DNA of 64,000 nt. Origin: Betaproteobacteria bacterium. GTDB taxonomy: Bacteria; Pseudomonadota; Gammaproteobacteria; Burkholderiales; Usitatibacteraceae. The stretch covers positions 1 to 64,000 of the forward strand of contig JADKJR010000003.1 of NCBI GenBank assembly GCA_016720925.1, read 5' to 3'. Positions 1 to 7,632 of this stretch are shown here, piece after piece (within the stretch, counting starts at the first letter, position 1; every line of letters starts with the position of its first letter). The translations under genes were made by a program, and so were the position numbers. A model generated the notes under the pieces. The model did no database searches, was not told the DNA's origin, and was given only the letters and a program-made list of their open reading frames with translations.

Positions 1-127
1 ACTAAACCGCTCGCGCGGTATTGGCACTTCGATCAGAGGTCGGTGGGTCTTTGAGAGACAGGGATTGTGGTTCTGTTTATGTTGATTGGTGAGGCAATCC
101 GCCTCGCTTTTCGACAGGAGCCGCGCC

Positions 128-1003
128 ATGAGCCAATCGACAGCAGCCAACAGTGAGTTACGTCAACGCATGATCGACGACATGCGCATGCGTAAGTTTA
201 CCGACAAGACCCAGACCCAGTACGTCCGCGCAGTGCGGAAGTTCGCCAGCTATCTTCATCGTTCACCGGATACAGCGACTGATGAAGAGTTGCGCAACTA
301 TCAGCTGTATCTGGTCGATCACGGCATCTCACCGGTCTCACTTAATGCCACCATCACCGGTCTGAAGTTCTTCTTCGAGATCACCGTCGGCGATACCGAG
401 TTGATGGGCAAGATGCAACCGGTGCGGGTTCCCCGGACGCTGCCGGTGATACTGAGCCGCGAAGAGGTGAGCCGCCTGATCGCCGCGACCCGCAACCTCA
501 AACACCAGACCGCACTGGCCGTTGCCTACGGTACCGGCTTGCGGGTGAGCGAAGTGGTCTCACTCAAGATCGGCGACATCGACAGCAACCGCATGATCCT
601 GCGGGTGGAGCAAGGTAAAGGCAGCAAGGATCGCTACGCCATGCTCTCGCCCATATTGCTCGAACGCTTGCGCCACTGGTGGCGGGTGGCCCGCGCACAA
701 GGCAAGATGCTCGACGGCGGCTGGCTGTTTCCCGGGTTGGACCCGATCAAATCGCTCACCGCGCGTCAGCTCAATCGGGCCATCCATGCCGCCGCGGAGG
801 TGGCCAAGATCGACAAGCGGGTGTCGATGCACACCTTGCGTCACAGCTTCGCCACCCACCTGCTCGAACAGAAGGTCGACATTCGTGTGATCCAGGTCCT
901 GCTCGGACACAAGAAACTGGAAACGACAGCCCTCTATACCCAAGTCGCCACCGACATTCTGCGTGAAGTCATCAGTCCGCTGGAGATGCTGCACCCCACG
1001 TAG
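128..1003 (+). CDS. Tyrosine-type site-specific recombinase of an IS91-like element
   Basis: A 291-residue integrase of the XerC/D type. The N-terminal half is a SAM-like core-binding domain that begins at the TQTQYVRAVRKFASYL stretch. The C-terminal half has the catalytic set: Arg in GTGLRVSEV, Lys in GKGSKDR, HTLRH, the second His in LLGHKK, and the nucleophile Tyr in TALYTQV. I chose the ATG at 128 because AGGAG lies eight bases before it; an in-frame upstream start at 86 has no such site. The gene ends ten bases before the transposase, so the two are probably co-transcribed. This recombinase-plus-IS91-transposase pairing is known in proteobacteria, but the role of the recombinase in transposition is unclear. 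Confidence 0.9.
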   Translation: MSQSTAANSELRQRMIDDMRMRKFTDKTQTQYVRAVRKFASYLHRSPDTATDEELRNYQLYLVDHGISPVSLNATITGLKFFFEITVGDTELMGKMQPVRVPRTLPVILSREEVSRLIAATRNLKHQTALAVAYGTGLRVSEVVSLKIGDIDSNRMILRVEQGKGSKDRYAMLSPILLERLRHWWRVARAQGKMLDGGWLFPGLDPIKSLTARQLNRAIHAAAEVAKIDKRVSMHTLRHSFATHLLEQKVDIRVIQVLLGHKKLETTALYTQVATDILREVISPLEMLHPT

Positions 1004-1012
1004 GGGTCGATC

Positions 1013-2221
1013 ATGGGGCGTTCGGCCCTGGAGGTCGCCGATATCTTTCGTGCCCACGGGACAGCCTGGCGTCTGCGTGAGCGCGCGCATCTGAGTCTGG
1101 GTCAACTCAAGGTCATGTCGGCCATCGAACAGTGTCGCCGTGCTGCGCTGGGGGGACATGTATTGCGCTGCCCGCGCTGCGAACAACTCGAGATTGCCTA
1201 CAACTCCTGCCGCAACCGGCATTGTCCGAAATGCCAGGCCCGCGCCGCGCGCCGCTGGCTCGATGCCCGTCAGGCTGAACTGCTACCGGTGGATTATTAC
1301 CACGTCGTCTTCACCTTGCCCGCACCGATTAGCGCGATCGCCTATTACAACAAGACGGTGATCTATGGTCTGTTGTTTGAAGTCGCCGCCGAGGTCCTGC
1401 GCACCATCGCCGCCGACCCCAGGCATCTGGGTGCCCAGATCGGCGTGACCCTGGTACTGCATACCTGGGGCTCGGCACTGACGCATCATCCTCACGTGCA
1501 TGGCATTGTGCCTGGCGGGGGTTTGTCGCCTGATGGCCAACGCTGGATCCGCTGCAAGCCGGGTTTCTTCCTGCCCGTGCGCGTGCTCTCGCGACTGTTT
1601 CGGCGGCGCTTTCTGGAGGAGCTTGGCGCCGCACAGCGCGCCGGCCGGTTGCAGTGCTTCGGTGACTTCGCGCATCTGGCCGATCCGACGGCATTCGACG
1701 ATTGGCTGGCACCGTTGCGAACGTGCGAATGGGTGGTCTATGCCAAGCGTCCTTTTGCCGGTCCGGCCGCCGTCCTGGCGTATCTGTCGCGGTATACCCA
1801 CCGCGTGGCCATTTCCAACCAGCGACTGATCAGCATGAATGAGCAAGGCATCACGTTCGGATGGAAGGATTATCGGGCCAAGGGGAGGACGCGACACAAG
1901 ACGATGACGCTCAAGCCCGAGGAGTTCATGCGCCGTTTTCTGCTGCATGTGTTGCCGGGCGGCTTTCACCGCATCCGTTACTTTGGCTTGATCGCCAATG
2001 CGGCGCGCAAGGCCAATCTGGCACGTATGCTTGAACTTCTGCAACCTGAGCCAGCGGCCATCAAAGTCAGCTTGCCTGATGCGAACCGAACGGCCCCATC
2101 CGGTGCCATCGTTCCACCGACGTTCGTCTGTCCAGACTGCGGGGCGGCAATGATCGTCATTGAAACCCTGGCGCGCGCTCAACCGATCCGGGCACCGCCC
2201 CGGTTGCGACAGCCACCATGA
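1013..2221 (+). CDS. IS91-family transposase
   Basis: A 402-residue rolling-circle (HUH/Y-type) transposase of normal family length. An N-terminal zinc-binding region has paired cysteines (CPRCEQ, then CRNRHCPKCQ). The metal-binding histidines are in HHPHVHGIVPGGG, and the tyrosine region is YLSRYTHRVAISN. A further CPDCG pair sits near the C-terminus. The intact frame suggests the element could still be active. It begins ten bases after the recombinase stop. The family nicks one DNA strand at the origin end and transfers it by replication, which can carry along neighbouring DNA. Confidence 0.93.
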   Translation: MGRSALEVADIFRAHGTAWRLRERAHLSLGQLKVMSAIEQCRRAALGGHVLRCPRCEQLEIAYNSCRNRHCPKCQARAARRWLDARQAELLPVDYYHVVFTLPAPISAIAYYNKTVIYGLLFEVAAEVLRTIAADPRHLGAQIGVTLVLHTWGSALTHHPHVHGIVPGGGLSPDGQRWIRCKPGFFLPVRVLSRLFRRRFLEELGAAQRAGRLQCFGDFAHLADPTAFDDWLAPLRTCEWVVYAKRPFAGPAAVLAYLSRYTHRVAISNQRLISMNEQGITFGWKDYRAKGRTRHKTMTLKPEEFMRRFLLHVLPGGFHRIRYFGLIANAARKANLARMLELLQPEPAAIKVSLPDANRTAPSGAIVPPTFVCPDCGAAMIVIETLARAQPIRAPPRLRQPP

Positions 2222-2864
2222 CCCCCTCGGCTAATCAACCAGAACACCGACCGTCTGCTCTTCGATGTGAAGCGCCGATAGGAGACGCTTTGGCCATCGG
2301 CCGCAAAACCGACGTATTGCATCTAAATCATCGCCGAACAAACTGGCCAGGAAGCGTCACATCGATGCAATCTGGGAACAGTGCCATCCGACTCCGTAGC
2401 CATTCTGCTGCGCCACCCCAGCCGCGGACATTCAAATCCCCATAGACGCTGTCGCGTCAACAAGCCGTGTCGCTGCATTCCGCGGTTTCCTCCTTCGAGG
2501 CTTGTACAACGCCTGCCCACCGGCACTGACTCGTGCTCACCGTTCATCGCGTGAGGGCAGGCATCGTACAAACCTTAACGTTACCAGCCGGTCGCGGTTC
2601 TCGAAATCAGTCGTTGGTCGAATGTATGCTTCCGAGAAAATTGTAATTCCGAAGTGTATCGAAACGCGAATATTCACGTCACCCAATAGGGTCATTCGTC
2701 AAGGAAACGAATTAATCCAGATTAGACATTGCAGACGCGATATTGCTCGCAGACGTCGCAGAACATCGCCTCTCAAAAGATCACCGATAGAACGTTGCCG
2801 CCAACTCAAATGAACGGCCCCACAGCATCCTGCCGTGACGAAGGTGAAGAGCCATCTGAAGATC
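2222..2864. other. Non-coding right flank of the IS91 element
   Basis: No convincing gene lies in these 643 bases. They hold the palindrome at 2502-2571 and then a more AT-rich stretch (about 2640-2720) up to the convergent CAP/dockerin gene. Short open frames here lack ribosome binding sites and recognisable motifs. Confidence 0.5.
2502..2571. repeat. Large imperfect palindrome beside the IS91 element
   Basis: Two 17-base arms, TTGTACAACGCCTGCCC at 2502-2518 and GGGCAGGCATCGTACAA at 2555-2571, pair at 15 of 17 positions around a 36-base loop. The structure could be the IS91 terminus or a folded recombination site for the accompanying recombinase. It lacks the canonical integron attC core triplets, so I do not call it attC. 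Confidence 0.6.
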
Positions 2865-4946
2865 TCAGGGCAGCACTCGCCCTGACCGCGCCTTCGCTGC
2901 AGAAACGTCGGTGGCATTGATCGTGCCCGAGGTATCGAGGTCGAACTTGAAATTGTCCGTATTCGCGGATTGCAGTGATCGCGCCTTGACACCCGCAATG
3001 TCGCTGGCATTGACAACGCCAGTGCTGTTCACATCGCCTACCAGGAAGCCGATCGTTGCCGCAGCATTGACGCCTGCCCCATTGACGTTCGTCAGTGACA
3101 CCGTTACACGCCGCTTGTCTGGAACGCCTGGAAGCGTAACGATTATTTCGCTGCCAGCAGAAATCGCGAGCACGCCGGTGATCGCGCCGGAAACGGTGTC
3201 GATGGCGCTCACGATTCCCGTCGAGGAAATCGTGCTGTTGAACTGGAAAACGATGGCATGTCCGGCGCCGATGTTGCGTGGTTCCACCGTCACCTTGCTG
3301 CCGACGGGTACTGTGTAGTCGATCGGCAAATCGAATGGCGGCGGCGCAAAATGGATCTTGCGGGACTTCACACCGAGAAGTGCTAACGGTGTGCCGGTGT
3401 TGGGGGTGACCAGAATCCGTCCCGACACGGGACTATCGCCGATCACGTTCGACGCAATGACGCCACAGGAATAGGACTGGCCGTTGATCATGCCCGTGAC
3501 CGTGACGGGTGATCCCGCGCCGGTGTTGGATGCGGTCTGTGCGCCGGCACATTGGGCGGTGTATCCGGTGACCGGACTGCCACCGTCAAAAGCAGGAGGC
3601 GAAAAGGACACGGACACCTGGCCGTTGCCGGGTGTGGCCGAGAGAATGATCGGCGCGTCGGGCACGGTGATGGCGGTAAAGGTCGCGGTGACACTTGTCG
3701 CTGCGTTGACGGTCACCACACACGTGCCATTGCCGCTGCACCCGCCGCCTGACCAGCCATTGAAGAGCGACCCACCGGCCGGCATGGCGGTCAACGTGAC
3801 CATCGTACCGGCGTTGAAAAGCTCGCCGCAGTCCATGCCGCAACTGATTCCCACGGGCCCCGAGGTGACTGCGCCACCACCGGAGCCCGCGAGCACCACA
3901 CTCAATACGAATTGCGGCGGTGCGTCACAGGTTGCCGGGCGGGCTACTTCCCAGTCCGGGCATGTGCCCGCGGCGCCAATACCGAGCGACCCGGTGGTCG
4001 GGTAGGTGACAGCCTGGTTGGAGGAATCCTTGAATTCGAAGTAGTAACGATGACAGCCCGTCGCGACGTTCGTGAGCGTGGCTTTGTACGCGCCGTTCTG
4101 CATGGTGCCGCGGCCGAGCGTCATGGGGGTACAGGTGCCATCGACGTTTACGCGCGCTGTCGTAGGCCCGGCTGTGTCAAACCAGTTGGCCCATACGTCC
4201 ACCGATGCGGACTGGCGCGGATAGTGTGAGCCGGATGGAATCTTGGCGGGTGCGACGCCGGGACCAAAATCACCAACGGAATATCCCGACGGCACCGACA
4301 CGCCCGCGCCAACAGCGCTGGTCGATTTGAGGATCAGCCAGCGATGCCCATTGGCCTGTGAGAACGTACACGTTGTACTTGAAGATGGTTCGAAAAGCCA
4401 CAGGTAAAAAGCCTGATTGGGATCAGTTGGCGAAGCGATGATCTCGCCGGTTCCACTGGTGCCAAACAGCGGCATGCGTGAAAACGTGGCAGTGCAGCCA
4501 CTTGGTGAACAAGTCGCTGTCCCGCCTACGCAGGCGCATGAAGCAGCACCGTTGCAGCTACCCGGATATTTTGAATTGATGTCGCTGACAATGGTACAAA
4601 TTGAATCGTGCGCAAAGTACCCCTGACGCAACATCTCGTCCGAATGGAAACGCGCCGCGCGATTCAGTGCCAGGCTGTAGCTCAGCGGCGCCATCGCCGT
4701 GTAACAGGCTTTCTCCCCGCAGTTGCCGGCGGTGCAGGCGTTCATCTCGAATTGCGGATCGCTGCGCGCGCGGTTGATCCAGGTGTGAATGACGCGCTCT
4801 TCCCAGTTGGGGAAACCATTCGTTGATTCGCCCACGGCGTGGACCACCGACGGAACACTCGCCAACGCGACGGCGACGTAGAGCATGCGGTACAGTCCAC
4901 GCCAAAGCAGCCCGCTCAGCCGAAAAAGGGACACTGTGGGCATCAT
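2865..4946 (-). CDS. Secreted CAP-domain protein with InlB-type repeat, Fn3 and dockerin-like tail
   Basis: A 693-residue secreted protein. After an N-terminal signal segment (hydrophobic stretch ending near VVHA) comes a CAP/SCP-like domain of about 220 residues with the NWEERVIHTWINRARSDP helix and FHSDEM. Then follow a divergent InlB-type repeat (GGGAVTSGP to SVTATFT), a fibronectin type III domain (PDAPIILSATPGNGQVSVSF), a beta domain starting GVKSRKIHF, and two dockerin-like calcium loops (GDVNSTGVVNASDIAGVKA and DLDTSGTINATDVSAAKA). I chose ATG at 4946 because AAGGAG precedes it by seven bases. The last two modules are shared with the gene at 5571-6806. Surface attachment or partner binding is inferred, not shown. 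Confidence 0.85.
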   Translation of the reverse strand: MMPTVSLFRLSGLLWRGLYRMLYVAVALASVPSVVHAVGESTNGFPNWEERVIHTWINRARSDPQFEMNACTAGNCGEKACYTAMAPLSYSLALNRAARFHSDEMLRQGYFAHDSICTIVSDINSKYPGSCNGAASCACVGGTATCSPSGCTATFSRMPLFGTSGTGEIIASPTDPNQAFYLWLFEPSSSTTCTFSQANGHRWLILKSTSAVGAGVSVPSGYSVGDFGPGVAPAKIPSGSHYPRQSASVDVWANWFDTAGPTTARVNVDGTCTPMTLGRGTMQNGAYKATLTNVATGCHRYYFEFKDSSNQAVTYPTTGSLGIGAAGTCPDWEVARPATCDAPPQFVLSVVLAGSGGGAVTSGPVGISCGMDCGELFNAGTMVTLTAMPAGGSLFNGWSGGGCSGNGTCVVTVNAATSVTATFTAITVPDAPIILSATPGNGQVSVSFSPPAFDGGSPVTGYTAQCAGAQTASNTGAGSPVTVTGMINGQSYSCGVIASNVIGDSPVSGRILVTPNTGTPLALLGVKSRKIHFAPPPFDLPIDYTVPVGSKVTVEPRNIGAGHAIVFQFNSTISSTGIVSAIDTVSGAITGVLAISAGSEIIVTLPGVPDKRRVTVSLTNVNGAGVNAAATIGFLVGDVNSTGVVNASDIAGVKARSLQSANTDNFKFDLDTSGTINATDVSAAKARSGRVLP

Positions 4947-5038
4947 GAAAATTCTCCTTCGCCTCGAACTTGCTGACGAAAGTATAAACTCCCGAGCGCT
5001 GCTGATCGGCATTGCCGCCGCGACCGGCAGGTGACAAA

Positions 5039-5571
5039 CTACGCGGACATGCCGACTCCGCGCGACGAAAACACCAGTGCCACGGGTTCGTATTGATAGC
5101 CGTCCGCATTGCCGCGCGGATAGAAAGCGTGAAACCGAAACGGCGCGCGTGGCGGACGAGCCACTGAAACGCCTCGGTTTCCTCGAACTCGATTTCAAGA
5201 TCCGGCATATCCGGGCAAACAATGTCCACGGCGCGCCCGGTGTGATGTTCGCTGAATCCCGGTGGCGCGCAAACCGTGAGGATCTCGCCAATTCCCATTC
5301 CCGCATCGAGTTTTTCACGAATGATTTCGCTTTGACGGGCCACACTGCGAAATGCCGAAGCCAGAAAAATCGTGCTGCCGTCGTTACCGGCAGCGGCCTT
5401 GAGATCGCGCCAGGCAGCGGCGGCGGGCACCAGAAGATACTCGCGTCCATCCGCGCCGATCTCCGCCAAAACCAGCGTGCCGGCTTCTTCGTGCTCGCAC
5501 AGGCCGCGCGCGCTTAGCGACGCACGCGAAATGCCCAGCGCTTCAATGTTGGATTCGGGTCCCGACTGCAT
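5039..5571 (-). pseudogene. VanY-family D-Ala-D-Ala carboxypeptidase, frameshifted
   Basis: The frame starts at ATG 5571 and encodes an M15B peptidase that trims the terminal D-Ala of peptidoglycan stem peptides. Visible motifs are FLASAFRSVARQ, the zinc motif SEHHTGRAVDI, and PWHWCF with the last zinc-ligand His. Between them the expected YPRGNADGYQYEP stretch is read only in another frame, about 5083-5123: one base seems missing near 5123 and one extra in the CGGG run at 5083-5086. After WHWCF the frame stays open into the next gene, while the alternative frame stops at 5039. Its ATG overlaps the stop of the upstream dockerin gene (TGATG). Sequencing error or recent inactivation are both possible. 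Confidence 0.65.
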
Positions 5572-6806
5572 CAGACTCTCGCCGTAAAGTGACGAGGCAA
5601 ATAGTAGCAGGCAGGTGAACGACTCAAGGCGCCAGCGTCGCCCTGACGCGCCTTGATAGCTGCGATGTCGGCGGCATTGATGCTGCCGGTTATTTTCCAG
5701 GTCATTCGGAAGTTGGTCGCATCCAGATGCTTGCCTAGAGTAGGCTTTCACCGCGGCAAGGTCAGTGGCGTCGACTGCACGCGAATTATTGACGTCCCCC
5801 AACAGGAAACCCATTGAGGCATGCGCGTTACTCACGCCATTGATACCCGCGAGCGATATCGTGACGCGCCGGTTGTCGGCGACGTTCGGCAGGGTCACGA
5901 GGATTTCGTTGCCCGGCAACAACGCCGGCACATTGAGGCTGACCGGGGCACCGGTTGAATCGACCGCGGTGACGACCCCGGGAGTCGTGATTGCGCCGTC
6001 AAACTGGAACACGACGGTGTGACCCGCGCCGATGCTGCGTGGCTCCACGCTGACACTCCCACCGATGGCGGGCGTGGTATCAATGGCGAGGTCAAACGTA
6101 CCCGCGGTACCATGAACTTTGCGCGATTTGACGCCACCAGTTTCACCGGCACCGGGACCGCGATGATGTTCATCTGGAAGGCGGCCGAGGATAGTCCGGC
6201 GGAGGTGACGATCACCGGCTGCATTCCGAGTCCAATGGTGGGGATGCCGATGGTGAGGGACGTGGTACCGGTCGAAACGAGTATGTTCGCCGCGATACCC
6301 CCCACGGTGACGCTGGCTCCCGCAAAAAAGTTGCTGCCGGTGATGGTAACGGGTTGGCCGGCATAGGCGGAGGCCGGACTGATTTGGGAGATCGCGGGCA
6401 GCAGCGGCGTGGCCGCGAGGCATGCGGGCGTCGCATCGATCGCGATGGCGCCAGCGGAATGCGTCACCGTCGCGCCATTGCAGATATTGCCGTTGACCAG
6501 AACCGACTGCAGCGCCATCGGCGACGGTACAGATGGTGCGGTCAGACACGCTGGCGGCGCCTGAATGGAAATACCGGCGGACGAAAACGTGACGAGGGCG
6601 CTATCACAGGGATTGCCGTTTCCCGAACAACCCACGGGGAGGATGGCCACCATTCCGGCCGGTGAAAATTGAACCGAGGCCGCCGGGCAAGACGCACCGT
6701 TGACGACAATGGCTTGCGCCTGGGCCGAGCCGGGCACGATGGCCACCATCCCGGCCAGTGCCGCCAGCAATGCCACCAAACCCCGACAAAGCATGTGTAC
6801 GTTCAA
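5571..6806 (-). pseudogene. Secreted IPT/TIG-domain protein with dockerin-like tail, frameshifted
   Basis: The first frame (TTG at 6806 or ATG at 6794) encodes a signal peptide ending SAQAQA, a repeated Cys-containing segment, and an IPT/TIG domain (ISPASAYAGQPVTITGSNFF). Near 6140-6170 the frame must change to continue into GVKSRKVHGTAGTFDLAID and VEPRSIGAGHTVVFQF, the same module as in the CAP/dockerin gene. The first dockerin loop (GDVNNSRAVDATDLAAVKA) is intact. The second is split over two frames between about 5640 and 5730, with TGSINAADIAAIKARQGD recovered only by switching. The restored frame ends with a TGA overlapping the VanY start. Three or more small indels are needed. Confidence 0.65.
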
Positions 6807-7139
6807 TATTCGCCTTTTGTATTACTTGTATCACTTGAAACGTTAGCGTAACTCACCGGCCGCACGGAAGTGCCGACACCTGCGATGCGCAATGGTTTTC
6901 TATGCCGCTTCACCAGACCCTATGTTGCCACGTGGCAGCGACGTTCGTGGTCATGAATTCAAGGATAAATGCGGTTCTTTTCACCGCTTCACAGGCGGCA
7001 CCGCGGAATTGACGTGGGTTTTGCCATCTTATTTCCGGATGGTCCCGGCGCGGCTGCGCGCATGCTGTGGTTATCGCGCCACACCGCAAGCGTATGCGGA
7101 CCCGCGCCACACAACGATTTCGCCAAGGAGAATGCCACC
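6807..7139. other. Intergenic region between divergent genes
   Basis: This 333-base stretch separates the minus-strand IPT/dockerin gene from the plus-strand small gene at 7140. It should hold promoters in both directions, but I see no confident -35/-10 pair, operator or hairpin. The short open frames lack family features. Confidence 0.4.
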
Positions 7140-7466
7140 ATGGGAAGCCGCAATTTTCAATCGCACGTGCCGCCGGTCAAACACCCGCCATGGTTGCCCA
7201 TTTCGCGTGTTCGCATCGATATGCGAACGCAGTTGCTGCAAGCACTGCAACAGTTTTTTGAATCGTCACGTGATCAATTTGACGACAACGACTTGTCCAC
7301 GCCCGAGTGGCGACAAGCTGACGACGCGCTGGAGCGCGCCTATGAAGCCTGCGCCGCGCGACATGCGGTGGCCACCGTCATGCACCTTTGCGCCGCGACG
7401 CGCCGCTACATCGACATGGCCGTGGAGATGTCGACGGCGCGGTCCTATTACGACGGGCGCATCTGA
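7140..7466 (+). CDS. Small protein of unknown function
   Basis: A 108-residue protein that I do not recognise. The ATG at 7140 is preceded by AAGGAG at a nine-base spacing, which supports real translation. The protein is mostly helical in character, with amphipathic stretches (MRTQLLQALQQFFESS and EWRQADDALERAYEACAARHAVATV), and has neither a signal peptide nor a membrane segment. It stands alone, divergent from the dockerin genes and convergent with the amidohydrolase gene, with a repeat copy just downstream. A cytosolic regulatory or structural role is possible but not supported. Confidence 0.6.
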   Translation: MGSRNFQSHVPPVKHPPWLPISRVRIDMRTQLLQALQQFFESSRDQFDDNDLSTPEWRQADDALERAYEACAARHAVATVMHLCAATRRYIDMAVEMSTARSYYDGRI

Positions 7467-7550
7467 GTTTTTCAAATCAACCATCAACGCAGTCGCAGTT
7501 GACCTTGCCGGTTTTGTTACCCACTGCAGGCACAATCTGGCAGGTGTATC

Positions 7551-7614
7551 ACAAGCACTGGTGCGGCGTTTCAGGCATTATCGCCCTGAGAGCCCCGCCA
7601 GCGCTTGCGTTTGT
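7551..7614 (+). repeat. AGCACTGG repeat family, copy 1
   Basis: A 64-base copy lying between two convergent genes. The left arm ACAAGCACTGGTGCGGCG and the right arm CGCCAGCGCTTGCGTTTGT are imperfect inverted repeats around GGCATTATCGCCCTGAGAG. It shares the AGCACTGG(T/C)GCGGC core with copies at 38886, 57144 and 60035. Confidence 0.6.
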
Positions 7615-7632
7615 CCATCCACTCGATGCAGG

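Larger units (their letters stand above)
1..2571 (+). mobile_element. IS91-family element carrying a tyrosine recombinase
   Basis: Two tightly spaced plus-strand genes, a tyrosine recombinase and an IS91-type transposase, form the core. IS91 elements move by rolling circle with a single-strand nuclease and have no classical inverted ends. The left flank has a small hairpin (ACCGC arms at 6-10 and 15-19) and the right flank a large imperfect palindrome at 2502-2571. Such hairpins are expected near IS91 ori/ter ends. The exact boundaries are not visible, the left end may lie before the window, and no target duplication is expected for this family. Confidence 0.65.

Noticed and set aside
2502..2580. 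The palindrome as an integron attC site
   Set aside because: It lacks the RYYYAAC/GTTRRRY core pairs, and the recombinase is not clearly an integron integrase.
4984..5045. AAACTCCCGAGCGCTG as a tenth member of the AGCACTGG repeat family
   Set aside because: Similarity to the other copies is weak and partly overlaps the damaged VanY gene end; a profile search is needed.
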